The notes below the pieces were generated by a model. That model was given only the letters and a program-made list of their open reading frames with translations. It had not been told where the DNA came from and did no database searches. Source: Nocardia mikamii NBRC 108933 (GTDB lineage: Bacteria; Actinomycetota; Actinomycetes; Mycobacteriales; Mycobacteriaceae). From it: a stretch of 64,000 bases of DNA. Both the position numbers and the translations under genes were made by a program. Each line of letters begins with the position of its first letter. Positions within the stretch are counted from its first letter, which is position 1. The stretch is from NCBI RefSeq assembly GCF_001613505.1, contig NZ_BDCM01000022.1, positions 1 through 64,000 on the forward strand. Direction: 5' to 3'. This document shows, one piece after another, positions 8,167 through 16,755 of this stretch.

Positions 8167-9594
8167 ATGAGCTGGGAAACCATCCCGCAGATGGTCGCCG
8201 CCTCCGCCGACCGCTTCGGTGACGCCGAGGCGGTCGTCGACGGCGACCTGCGGCTGAGCTACACCGAACTCGTCGACCGGGTGCGCCGCGCCGCGGGCGC
8301 TTTCGCGGAGGCCGGGGTCGGCAAGGGCGACCGGGTGGCGATCTGGGCGCCCAATTCCGCCGACTGGATCGTGGCCGCCTTCGGCCTGCTCACCGCGGGC
8401 GGGGTGCTCGTCCCGGTGAACACGCGCTTCCAGGCGGCCGAGGCGGCCGATGTGATCGGCCGCAGCGGCGCCAAGCTCCTGCTGGTCCAGCAGGGATTCC
8501 TCGGGCGCGAGCTCAGCGGGCCCGCGGGTGTGCCGGCGATCGACCTCGCCTCCGAATTCCTGTCCAGCGGTTCACCTTTCGAACGCGAGGTTGCCGGGAC
8601 CGACATCTCCGACATCATCTACACCTCCGGGACCACCGGCCGCCCCAAGGGCGTGATGATGAACCATCGCCAGAATTTACGGCTCTACACCGAATGGTGT
8701 GAGCTGGCGGATCTGCGTGCGGGCGACCGCTATCTGGCGGTCAATCCGTTCTTCCACACCTTCGGCTACAAGGCCGGCGTGCTGGCGTCGTTCATCCGCG
8801 GGGCCACGATCCTGCCGGTACCGGTGTTCGATGTGGACCGCGTCTGCGAACTCGTTGCGCGCGAACGGATCACGATGCTGCCCGGTCCGCCCACCCTCTA
8901 CCACTCGCTGCTGGAGGCGCGCGGACGCTACGACCTGTCGTCGCTGCGGTCCGCGGTCACCGGCGCGGCCGACATCCCGGTGGAGCTGATCCGCCGGGTG
9001 AAGACCGAACTGCCGTTCCGGTCGATCATGACCGGATACGGGCTGACCGAGGCGGGGACCGCGACCGCGTCGCGCCCGGGCGACACCTTCGAGCAGATCG
9101 CGACGACCGCCGGAACACCATGCGACGGCGTGGAAATCCGCATCGCCGCCGACAGCGAGGTGCTGCTGCGTGGCTACACCGTCATGCAGGGTTATCTCGA
9201 CGATCCAGCGGCCACCGCGGAGGCGATCGACGCCGAGGGCTGGCTGCACACCGGCGATCTGGGCACCGTGGACGAGGGCGGCCGGTTGCGGATCATCGGA
9301 CGGAAGAAGGACATGTTCATCGTCGGCGGCTTCAACGCCTACCCCGCCGAGATCGAGGGCCTTCTGCTGGGGCATCCGGCGGTCGTGCAGGCGGCGGTGA
9401 TCGGTATCCCCGACGAGCGGTTGGGTCAGGTCGGCAAGGCGTTCGTCGTCACGCGGGCGCCGCTGACCGAGGCCGAGCTCATCGCTTGGAGTCGCGAGAA
9501 CATGGCCGGGTACAAGGCGCCGCGCGCGGTGGTGTTCCTGGACGAATTACCCCTCAACGCGACCGGAAAGGTGATGAAAGACCAACTGCGGTAA
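8167..9594 (+). CDS. AMP-binding CoA ligase, FadD3-like
   Basis: This is a 475-residue ANL-family ligase with YTSGTTGRPKGVMMNH (about 151-166), MTGYGLTEAG, GWLHTGDLGTVDEGG and the C-terminal NATGKVMKDQLR, catalytic lysine at about 468. The sequence runs very close to actinobacterial FadD3 (PFFHTFGYKAGVLASFIRG; MLPGPPTLYHSLL). FadD3 activates the steroid ring C/D propionate HIP. The HIP genes usually beside fadD3 (ipdAB, ipdC) are not in this window, so the substrate is more likely a different alicyclic carboxylic acid. It follows the amidohydrolase after 40 bp and is probably in the same operon. Confidence 0.9.
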   Translation: MSWETIPQMVAASADRFGDAEAVVDGDLRLSYTELVDRVRRAAGAFAEAGVGKGDRVAIWAPNSADWIVAAFGLLTAGGVLVPVNTRFQAAEAADVIGRSGAKLLLVQQGFLGRELSGPAGVPAIDLASEFLSSGSPFEREVAGTDISDIIYTSGTTGRPKGVMMNHRQNLRLYTEWCELADLRAGDRYLAVNPFFHTFGYKAGVLASFIRGATILPVPVFDVDRVCELVARERITMLPGPPTLYHSLLEARGRYDLSSLRSAVTGAADIPVELIRRVKTELPFRSIMTGYGLTEAGTATASRPGDTFEQIATTAGTPCDGVEIRIAADSEVLLRGYTVMQGYLDDPAATAEAIDAEGWLHTGDLGTVDEGGRLRIIGRKKDMFIVGGFNAYPAEIEGLLLGHPAVVQAAVIGIPDERLGQVGKAFVVTRAPLTEAELIAWSRENMAGYKAPRAVVFLDELPLNATGKVMKDQLR

Positions 9595-9752
9595 CACGTT
9601 CCACGCACGGAGCCCCCGGGATCCGGACGCCCCCGGGAGCCGGCGCGGGGCGCCGCAGCGCAAGCGCACGGGAATCGGGACGGCTGATGCGGTTCCCGTG
9701 TGCGAATCCGGTTGCCCGCGAATGCTCGCGGCCTCACAGAACGGCGGTGACG

Positions 9753-10811
9753 ATGACCACCAGCGCTGGTGACACAGACCTGCGATTCGCCGACCTGAGC
9801 CTGGACCGCGACGGGAAACCACACCAGCCGCTCACGGTCGTCGACGTCGACGGACTACGGCACTCGAGTCGCGGCCACATCGCCGATGTCGCCGCCTCGA
9901 TCGCCGCCGCAGCGGCACTCACCGTCGCCGTCGTCGGCGACACGGTCCCCGCCCGCTTGCATCCGATCCTCGATGCGGCGACCGTCGCGGTCAGCGAGTC
10001 CCCGCATCGCGATCGGCGCGTGGTCACCGTGACCGATCGCACCGCCGCGGTCGAGATACTCGCCGCGGCCGTCGATCACGCGCCCCGGGCGGCGCTGGCC
10101 TGCGGTCACCTGCTGCGTCGGACGCCCGCGCTGCCCACCCTCCCGGCGCTGGCCGCCGAAGCGGCGGTCTACTCGATGCTGCTGGGCGGCACGGAATTCC
10201 GCGCGTGGCTGGCCGCTCGCGGACCCGCCCGCGTTCCGGACGGCGAGTCCGGCGAACTGGTGCGGATCGACCGCTCGGGTGGCGAACTCGCCATCGTGCT
10301 GAATCGTCCGCGTCGCCGCAACGCGCTCAGCGCAGGCCTGCGCGAGGGATTGCTCGCGGCCGCACAGGTGGCCGAGGCCGACCCCACCATCACCTCCGTG
10401 CGCCTCGCGGGCGCGGGACCGGCCTTCTGCAGCGGCGGTGATCTCGACGAATTCGGTTGTGCGACAGACCCGGTGGCGGCCTATCTGGTGCGCCTGGACC
10501 GAGCGCCGTGGCGAGTGCTGGACCGCCTGTCCGCCCGGTTGCGCATCGACACCCACGGCGCCTGTGTCGGCGCGGGCGCCGAGATCGCCGCGTTCGGCGG
10601 CATCGTCACCGCGGCGCCGGGCACCTGGTTTCGCTTCCCGGAGGTCGGTATGGGTCTGGTCCCGGGTGCGGGAGGCACGGTGAGCGTGCCGCGCCGGATC
10701 GGGCGCTGGCGTGCCGCCTGGGCGATGCTCACCGGCGCCACCATCGACGTCGACACCGCCCTGCGCTGGGGTCTGGTGGATCGCATCGAGCCCACCGGCG
10801 GGCCGTCGTAG
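9753..10811 (+). CDS. Enoyl-CoA hydratase/isomerase with a degenerate N-terminal domain
   Basis: This 352-residue protein has a complete C-terminal crotonase domain from about residue 168 (LVRIDRSGGELAIVLNRP, AFCSGGDLDEF). Both catalytic-type glutamates are visible: E277 in GAGAEIAAFGG and E297 in FRFPEVGMGLVPGAGGT. The first 160 residues are an extra domain that looks like a worn crotonase or Rossmann-like unit (LTVVDVDGLRHSSRG, LTVAVVGD, EAAVYSMLLGGTEFRAWLAARG). The ATG at 9753 is used; a GTG six bases upstream is an alternative. The following genes (CaiB, amidohydrolase) are closely spaced, so the three probably act together. Confidence 0.85.
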   Translation: MTTSAGDTDLRFADLSLDRDGKPHQPLTVVDVDGLRHSSRGHIADVAASIAAAAALTVAVVGDTVPARLHPILDAATVAVSESPHRDRRVVTVTDRTAAVEILAAAVDHAPRAALACGHLLRRTPALPTLPALAAEAAVYSMLLGGTEFRAWLAARGPARVPDGESGELVRIDRSGGELAIVLNRPRRRNALSAGLREGLLAAAQVAEADPTITSVRLAGAGPAFCSGGDLDEFGCATDPVAAYLVRLDRAPWRVLDRLSARLRIDTHGACVGAGAEIAAFGGIVTAAPGTWFRFPEVGMGLVPGAGGTVSVPRRIGRWRAAWAMLTGATIDVDTALRWGLVDRIEPTGGPS

Positions 10812-10848
10812 CGACGGCCGCGCACACCGCTCGCCGAGGAGGTCCGAG

Positions 10849-12177
10849 ATGAATCACCCAGCCGCACAGTCCCCACCGGTCCCGCCGCCGCATCGGGTAT
10901 CCCAATGCTGGCCGCCACGCGCGGCCGACACGCCCCCGTCCGGGTGCGAGGTCCGCGGTTGGGCGGCGTCGGGGGCCATGGACCTCACCGGTCCCGCGGG
11001 CGGGCCGCCCGACATCTCCCCCGCTCCCGCCTTCGCACGGCTGGGTGACGCTCTGGGCCTGCTCGCGCGCGCCACCGCCGCGCTGGGCCGTGCCGTCGTC
11101 CTGGCCCCCGGTCCGCTGCTCACCGCGCGCGCCGTCGACCACGGGTTCCGGCGCGCCGGCACGCGGTCGGCGGGCGGGTCCACCCGCCTGCTGCGCACCG
11201 CCGACGGCTGGTGCGCCCTGACGCTGTCCCGCGCCGACGATATCGCGGCCGTGCCCGCGATCATCGGCACCCATCGTGCCGACGACCACTGGAAATCGCT
11301 GGCGCAGTTCGCCGTTCACGTCACCGCGGCCGCTCTCGCCGACCGGGTCCAGCTGCTCGGCGTCCCGGCCGCCGCCCTTCCGCCGGCCGACGCGACGGCC
11401 GATCCGTGCACTCCGCCGTGGCGGCTGTCCCGGCTGGCGGCGCCGACGCCCCGGCGCGAACTGACCGGCCGGCTGGTGGTGGACCTGTCCTCGATGTGGG
11501 CGGGCCCGCTGTGCGCCCACATCCTCGGCCGCGCCGGGGCGCGGGTGATCAAAGTGGAGAGTCCGCACCGGCCCGACGGTGCGCGCGCGGATCACCACTT
11601 CTTCGACACGCTGCACGCCGGACACGAATTTCGCACGGTCGACTTCCGAACCGATTCCGGCCGAACGGAATTGGCGGCACTGCTGGCGGCCGCGGATATC
11701 GTGATCGAAGCGTCGCGGCCGCGCGCGCTGGCGCAACTGGGGCTCGGGCCCGACCGGCGCGGGCTGCGGCCCGGCCAGATCTGGGTCGGCCTCACCGGAT
11801 ACGGCCGGTCCGAGCCGATGCGGGTGGCTTTCGGCGACGACGCCGCCGTCGCCGGCGGGCTGGTCGGCACCGGACACGGCATGCCGGTGTTCTGTGCGGA
11901 TGCGATCGGCGACCCGTTGTCGGGAATCGCCGCGGCGCTGGCGGTCTGCGCGGCCGCGCGAGCCGGGGGCGGAGTCCTGGCCGACGTCTCGATGCGCGCG
12001 GTCACGGCCGCCTTCGCCGCCGCGCCACCACGCTGCCCGGGCCCGCACCGGGTCTTCACTCACGACGGGCGCTGGCAGGTCCGGTGCGCGCACACCGCGA
12101 CCACTCAGGCCATCCTGTCCCCGCGCTCCGCGCGGGCCCGCGCCGCCTCCCCATTTCCGGGTGGTATCGCATGCTGA
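10849..12177 (+). CDS. CaiB/BaiF family III CoA-transferase with rearranged domain order
   Basis: This 442-residue protein starts after a strong GAGGAGG site. From about residue 205 it has the usual N-terminal block of family III CoA-transferases (LVVDLSSMWAGPLCAHILG, ARVIKVES) and an acidic active-site candidate in FGDDAAVAGG. The stretch at about 100-190 (LLRTADGWCALTLSRADD, then WKSLAQFAVH and LLGVPAAALP) resembles the small domain that normally lies near the C-terminus of these enzymes. The order therefore looks permuted. It should move CoA between acids, forming an acyl-CoA without ATP. Its stop lies 7 bp inside the next gene. Confidence 0.8.
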   Translation: MNHPAAQSPPVPPPHRVSQCWPPRAADTPPSGCEVRGWAASGAMDLTGPAGGPPDISPAPAFARLGDALGLLARATAALGRAVVLAPGPLLTARAVDHGFRRAGTRSAGGSTRLLRTADGWCALTLSRADDIAAVPAIIGTHRADDHWKSLAQFAVHVTAAALADRVQLLGVPAAALPPADATADPCTPPWRLSRLAAPTPRRELTGRLVVDLSSMWAGPLCAHILGRAGARVIKVESPHRPDGARADHHFFDTLHAGHEFRTVDFRTDSGRTELAALLAAADIVIEASRPRALAQLGLGPDRRGLRPGQIWVGLTGYGRSEPMRVAFGDDAAVAGGLVGTGHGMPVFCADAIGDPLSGIAAALAVCAAARAGGGVLADVSMRAVTAAFAAAPPRCPGPHRVFTHDGRWQVRCAHTATTQAILSPRSARARAASPFPGGIAC

Positions 12178-13556
12178 TCCGCAATGCCGTCGTCTTCGGT
12201 AGTGCCCACACCGATATCCGCTGCGAACGCGGCACCATCACCGAATGCGGGCGCGCCCTGCGGCCCCGGGCCGACGAGGAGGATATCGACGCACGCGGCC
12301 GGTGGCTGGTGCCGGGCCTGCACGACCACCACATCCATCTGCGCGCACTGGCCGCTCGCTCGGAGTCGATTCCGGTGGGGCCGGACCGGATTCGCGGGGC
12401 CCGTGCACTGGCCGACCGTTTGCGCGACGCCGCGCGCCGAACGCCGGGACACGCCTGGCTCCGGGCCGTGGACTACCACGACGACGTCGCCGGGGCCATC
12501 GACCGGTGGGCGCTGGACCGCATGGAGGTGGGCCGGCCGGTGCGGGTGCAGCATCGTTCCGGCGCGCTGTGGATCCTCGACTCCAGCGCCTGCGCCCTAC
12601 TCGATGTCGACAACTGTCCGCTGCCGGGAGTGGAACGTGATTCGCGGGGCCGGGCCACGGGCCGGTTGTGGCGGATGGACACCTGGCTCGGCGACCGGCT
12701 CGGTTGCCTGGCGCCCGATCCGGCACCGATCTCGGCGGCGGCAGCGAGGCGGGGAATCACCGGATTCACCGATGCCACACCGGATCTCACTCGTCCCGAG
12801 GTCGGCACTCTCGCCGCCGCCGTGCTGGACGGGCGCATCGTGCAACGTGTCTACTGCATGGCCGAGCCCGACATCGAGGATCCGCACGTCGAGCGATTCC
12901 GTCTGGGCCCCACCAAAATTCTGCTCGACGACACCGCCCTGCCCGACCTCGACGATTTCGTCGTGCGGCTGCGCCGGCTGCACGGTGCGGGCCGGGCCGC
13001 GGCGGTGCACTGTGTCACGCGGGTGCAGCTGATTCTGACCATGGCCGCCTTCGACCTGGCGGGCGTGGTGCCCGGCGACCGCATCGAACACGGCGCCGTC
13101 GTGCCGGCCGAGGTGCTGACCTGGTTGCGCCGCAACGGCATTCCGGTGATCACCCAGCCGCATTTCCTGATCGAGCGCGCCGCCCAGTACGCGCGCGAGG
13201 TCCCCGTCGAGGACCGGCCCGATCTGTGGCGGCTCGGTTCGCTACTCGCCGCGGGCGTCGGGGTGGCGGCGGGCACCGACGCGCCGTTCGGCGATCCGGA
13301 TCCGTGGGCGGTGGTGCGCGCCGCCACCGATCGCGGGCTCGGCCGCGCGGCCGCCGAGGCGCTGTCGCCGGCCACCGCGCTGTCGTTGTTCTTCGGCACC
13401 GCCGCCGGGCCGCACATTCCCCGCACGCTCGCCCCGGGCCACAACGCCGACCTGACGTTGCTCCAGGTCCCGCCCGCCGAACTCGGCGATGCGCTCGACT
13501 CGCCGCCCGTGGCCGCCACGATCGTCGCCGGGCAGGTCGTCTACCGCGCGCCCTAG
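12171..13556 (+). CDS. Amidohydrolase 3 (YtcJ-like) family protein
   Basis: This 461-residue metal-dependent hydrolase has the composite structure of the family: an N-terminal beta sandwich (LIRNAVVFGS), the metal motif GLHDHHIHL at about 50-58, an HCVTRV histidine, HGAVVP, and GTDAPFGDPDPW with the C-terminal aspartate. The closing beta strands (GHNADLTLLQV, ATIVAGQVVY) are complete. The usual reaction is hydrolysis of an amide, ester or cyclic C-N bond in the cytoplasm. The ATG overlaps the CaiB gene by 7 bp, so the two are coupled. It ends the first rightward operon. Confidence 0.88.
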   Translation: MLIRNAVVFGSAHTDIRCERGTITECGRALRPRADEEDIDARGRWLVPGLHDHHIHLRALAARSESIPVGPDRIRGARALADRLRDAARRTPGHAWLRAVDYHDDVAGAIDRWALDRMEVGRPVRVQHRSGALWILDSSACALLDVDNCPLPGVERDSRGRATGRLWRMDTWLGDRLGCLAPDPAPISAAAARRGITGFTDATPDLTRPEVGTLAAAVLDGRIVQRVYCMAEPDIEDPHVERFRLGPTKILLDDTALPDLDDFVVRLRRLHGAGRAAAVHCVTRVQLILTMAAFDLAGVVPGDRIEHGAVVPAEVLTWLRRNGIPVITQPHFLIERAAQYAREVPVEDRPDLWRLGSLLAAGVGVAAGTDAPFGDPDPWAVVRAATDRGLGRAAAEALSPATALSLFFGTAAGPHIPRTLAPGHNADLTLLQVPPAELGDALDSPPVAATIVAGQVVYRAP

Positions 13557-13773
13557 CACGAGGAGCGTGCGCTACCGCCGGCGCCCACGTCGATGCGCCC
13601 GGCCGCGGGATCGGAGCCGTCCGGAGGGGCGGCTCGGATCGCGCCGCGGCGGTCGAGGGCGTGGTCGACCAGGTGCCAGGAGTCGGGACGTGCGCCGCCG
13701 ATCGACAGTTCGGGCCCATCGCCGAAGTTTGCCGTACCAGCGCCGAATCGGGTGTATCGTCCCAGACGAATCG

Positions 13774-13788
13774 GAGAGTATGATTCTC
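13774..13788. promoter_or_regulatory. Regulon operator, GAGAGTATGATTCTC
   Basis: This copy of the inverted repeat has one arm mismatch (GAGAGT versus ATTCTC) and is extended by a matching G/C pair outside. It contains TATGAT as a possible -10 element and lies 76 bp before the amidohydrolase at 13865. The region 13557-13864 otherwise holds no gene I can support. Confidence 0.7.
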
Positions 13789-13864
13789 CATAACAGAGAT
13801 TGCGCATCTCCTCCTTCGCCCGCCGCAGTGGGCCGCCGCCGTCCGCACCAGCACGAGGAACCTC

Positions 13865-15115
13865 ATGAATACCGATGACATGATCCTGGTCAGCATCGAC
13901 GACCATGTGGTCGAGCCGGCCGACATGTTCGACCGGCATACGCCGACGAAGTACGCCGAGTACGTGCCGCGACTGCTCACCAACGACCAGGGCATCGATC
14001 AGTGGACCTATCGCGGCCGGCCGGTCGGTGTCACCGGCCTGAACGCGGTCGTCGGCTGGCCCAAGGAGGAATGGGACAAGAATCCCACCCGCTACGCCGA
14101 GATGCGGCCGGGCGTCTACGACATTCACGACCGGGTGCGGGACATGAACGCCAACGGGGTGTTCGCCTCGATGTGCTTCCCGACCTTCGCCGGCTTCAGC
14201 GCGGGCCACCTGAGCCAGTTCAAGGACGAGATCACCGTCGCGATGATCCAGGCCTACAACAACTGGCACATCGACGAGTGGTGCGCCACCTACCCGGGCC
14301 GGTTCATCCCGAATGCCATTCTGCCGCTGTGGGATCCGCAACTGGCGGTGGCGGAGATCGAGCGGGTGGCCGCCAAGGGATTTCACGGCGTCACCATGTC
14401 GGAGATCCCGCACGTGGAGGGCCACCCCTCCTATCACGACATCGAGCACTGGGGTCCGGTGTTCGCGGCGCTCGCCGACACCGGGCTGGTGATGAACCTG
14501 CACATCGGCCCCGGTTTCGGTGCCCTGCGCATGGCCCCGGACGCGCCGATCGACAATCTGATGGTGCTGGCGCCCAGCGTGTCCCAGATCGCGATCCAGG
14601 ATCTGCTGTGGGGTCCGGCGTTGCGCAGCTATCCGGGACTGAAGGTGGCGCTGTCCGAAGGCGGCATCGGCTGGATCCCGTATTTCCTCGACCGCTCGGA
14701 CCGCCACTACACCAACCAGAAGTGGCTGCGCCGCGACTTCGGCGGCAAGATGCCCTCGGACGTGTTCCGCGAGCACGTCATGGCCTGCTACGTCACCGAC
14801 AAGACCTCGTTGAAGCTGCGCCACGACATCGGCATCGACATCATCGCGTGGGAATGCGACTACCCGCATTCGGATTCGCTGTGGCCCGACGCCCCGGAAT
14901 TCGTCCTGGCCGAACTCGAGGCCGCGGGCGCCGACGACGCCGATATCGACAAGATCACCTGGCAGAACGCCTGCCGCTTCCTGAACTGGGACCCGTTCGC
15001 GCACATCCCGCGTGAGCAGGCGACCGTCGGCGCGCTGCGCGCCCAGGCCGCCGATGTCGACCTCACCGTCCGGCCGCGCAAGGAATGGGCCGAACTGTAC
15101 GCCCAGCGCGCGTGA
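13865..15115 (+). CDS. Amidohydrolase 2 family metal-dependent hydrolase
   Basis: This 416-residue amidohydrolase_2 protein is paralogous to 6945-8126. It has the N-terminal motif SIDDHVVEP (D12, H14, E17), a barrel histidine in MNLHIGPGF (about 211) and the C-terminal WECDYPHSDSLWPDAPE aspartate (about 330). The motif DYPHSDSLWP is typical of the actinobacterial subgroup found in large CoA-dependent catabolic islands. Having two such enzymes under the same operator type suggests two ring-opening or decarboxylation steps, or two alternative substrates. The ATG follows GAGGAACCTC. It is followed by a small EthD-like gene. Confidence 0.9.
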   Translation: MNTDDMILVSIDDHVVEPADMFDRHTPTKYAEYVPRLLTNDQGIDQWTYRGRPVGVTGLNAVVGWPKEEWDKNPTRYAEMRPGVYDIHDRVRDMNANGVFASMCFPTFAGFSAGHLSQFKDEITVAMIQAYNNWHIDEWCATYPGRFIPNAILPLWDPQLAVAEIERVAAKGFHGVTMSEIPHVEGHPSYHDIEHWGPVFAALADTGLVMNLHIGPGFGALRMAPDAPIDNLMVLAPSVSQIAIQDLLWGPALRSYPGLKVALSEGGIGWIPYFLDRSDRHYTNQKWLRRDFGGKMPSDVFREHVMACYVTDKTSLKLRHDIGIDIIAWECDYPHSDSLWPDAPEFVLAELEAAGADDADIDKITWQNACRFLNWDPFAHIPREQATVGALRAQAADVDLTVRPRKEWAELYAQRA

Positions 15116-15162
15116 GCGCACGAATCCGGTTGTCCCCCAGCTCTTATCGTTAGGTCCACACC

Positions 15163-15465
15163 ATGCAGATGCTGGTCTTCTCCACCCCGCGCGAGGGGAT
15201 GGACGACGAATACAACACCTGGTACACCGAGGTGCACATTCCCGAACTGCTGCGGATCGAGGGCATCCGCTCGTGTTCGCGCTATCGGGCCCCGCAGCTC
15301 GAGGGGCAGGGCGCCACCCACCGGTATCTCGCGGTCTACGAGATCGACGGCGACGCCGAGGCGGTCTTCGAACAGTTGCGCGCCAACTCGGCCGAGGGCA
15401 GATCCACCCTCAGCCCCGCGATCGATCCGAGGGCCACCCAGATCACATTCTGGGAACCGCTGTAG
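15163..15465 (+). CDS. Small EthD-like/dimeric alpha-beta barrel protein
   Basis: This 100-residue protein has the pattern MQMLVFSTP, then EYNTWYTEVHIPELLRIEGI, CSRYRAP and YLAVYEIDG. This is the layout of EthD-like or DUF4286-type dimeric alpha-beta barrel (ferredoxin-fold) proteins that accompany catabolic enzymes as small accessory or isomerase-like proteins. It lies 47 bp after the amidohydrolase and is followed by two strong hairpins, so it may end the transcript. The exact role is unknown. Confidence 0.75.
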   Translation: MQMLVFSTPREGMDDEYNTWYTEVHIPELLRIEGIRSCSRYRAPQLEGQGATHRYLAVYEIDGDAEAVFEQLRANSAEGRSTLSPAIDPRATQITFWEPL

Positions 15466-15506
15466 AAACTCCGGTCGCCACCCCGGGGTGTCGACCGGCC
15501 ACCACT

Positions 15507-15601
15507 CCCATCGGCGGCGCGCCGGCCTCTCGACGCCGCCGATGGGTGCCCCGCCTCCCGCGAACTCGATATCCGCACACCTCACCGGGTTCGCGGGAGG
15601 C
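15507..15601. terminator. Two successive perfect 13-bp-stem hairpins
   Basis: The first has arms CCCATCGGCGGCG (15507-15519) and CGCCGCCGATGGG (15534-15546) around a 14-nt loop. The second has arms GCCTCCCGCGAAC (15553-15565) and GTTCGCGGGAGGC (15589-15601) around a 23-nt loop. There is no U-tract, which is common for terminators in G+C-rich actinobacteria. The second stem ends 20 bp before the GTG of the next gene, so it could also act as a leader structure for the dehydrogenase pair. Confidence 0.6.
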
Positions 15602-15621
15602 CCTGCGTAAGGACCACATTC

Positions 15622-16755
15622 GTGACTGCCGCTCCCACCGCCGACCAACGACTGTTGCGGACCACCACCCGCGACTTCCTCGCCGCCACCGTGCCCGTGG
15701 ACACGGTGCGCCGCCTCGCCGACTCCCCCGGCGGCTTCGACCGGGACTGGTGGCGGCGCGGCGCCGAACTGGGCTGGACCGCACCGCTGGTCCCCGAACG
15801 GCTCGGCGGCGGGGCGGTATCGGGCACTCCGATGGCCGACCTGGCGCTGATCGCCGAGGAATTCGGGCGCGCCTGCGCGCCGGGGCCGCTGCTGGCGGTG
15901 AATACCGCACTGGCCGGATTGCTCCGCAGCACAGGCGATGTCGAGACGGTGATCACAGACGTCGTCGCTGGAGCCGCGATCGCGACCTGGGCCCACTACG
16001 AACCCGGAGCCGGTCTGCGCTTCGCTCCGTTCGAGACCGCGGCCACGCCGGACGGTGCCGGATTCCGGCTGTCCGGGGCGAAGGATCGCGTCGAATACGG
16101 CGCTCGAGCCGATCTGCTGGTCGTCGACGCCCAGGGGCCCGAGGGCCCGGTGCAACTACTCGTCGCCACGGACGCCCCCGGTGTCACGGTCACCCCGGTC
16201 TGGACGCTGGACGTCGTGCGCCGCACGGCCACGGTCGTTTTCGACGACGTCTCCGTCGCCGCGGACGCCGTCGTGCACCGCGATCCCGAAGCCGCCGCGG
16301 CCGCCGCCGAGGAGCAGCTGCTCGTCGCCGCCACACTGAGCGCCGCGGAAATGGCCGGAGCAGCGCAGCGGACCTTCGAGGCCACGGTGCGGTGGATGTT
16401 CGACCGCTACACTTTCGGCCGTCCGCTCGCCTCCTACCAGGCGCTCAAACATCGAGCCGCCGATATCGCCACCACACTCGAGGCGTGTCGGGCCACCTCC
16501 TGGGCCGCGGCCGCGAGCTTCGGCGACGACACCGCGAACACCGCCGAGGCCGTCAGCGTCGCGAAATCCTTCATCGGTGCCACGGCCGGTGAGATCGTGC
16601 AGGAATGCGTGCAGATCCACGGCGGGCTCGGCGTCACCTGGGAACACGATCTGCACCTGTATCTGCGCCGGGTCACGCTCGGCCGGGCCCTCTACGGCAC
16701 CCCGGCCGAACACCGGCGCCGGCTCACCGATCTGCTGGAGACGATCCCCGCATGA
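15622..16755 (+). CDS. Acyl-CoA dehydrogenase, smaller subunit-type
   Basis: This is a 377-residue acyl-CoA dehydrogenase-fold protein with a GTG start. The C-terminal FAD domain is clear (FDRYTFGRPLASYQALKHR, ECVQIHGGLGVTWEHDLHLYLRR). The middle beta domain is shortened and diverged. Tandem pairs of a shorter and a longer FadE gene in actinobacteria often make alpha2-beta2 enzymes in which only one chain has the catalytic base, as known for the steroid FadE pairs. The next gene overlaps by ATGA and is the likely partner. The substrate is probably a branched or cyclic acyl-CoA (inference). Confidence 0.88.
   Translation: MTAAPTADQRLLRTTTRDFLAATVPVDTVRRLADSPGGFDRDWWRRGAELGWTAPLVPERLGGGAVSGTPMADLALIAEEFGRACAPGPLLAVNTALAGLLRSTGDVETVITDVVAGAAIATWAHYEPGAGLRFAPFETAATPDGAGFRLSGAKDRVEYGARADLLVVDAQGPEGPVQLLVATDAPGVTVTPVWTLDVVRRTATVVFDDVSVAADAVVHRDPEAAAAAAEEQLLVAATLSAAEMAGAAQRTFEATVRWMFDRYTFGRPLASYQALKHRAADIATTLEACRATSWAAAASFGDDTANTAEAVSVAKSFIGATAGEIVQECVQIHGGLGVTWEHDLHLYLRRVTLGRALYGTPAEHRRRLTDLLETIPA

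Noticed and set aside
13557-13770. Reverse-strand reading LSIGGARPDSWHLVDHAL in the gap before the amidohydrolase
   Set aside because: It looks somewhat protein-like but has no start, no family match I can name and runs into the antisense of the amidohydrolase gene. It is probably chance.
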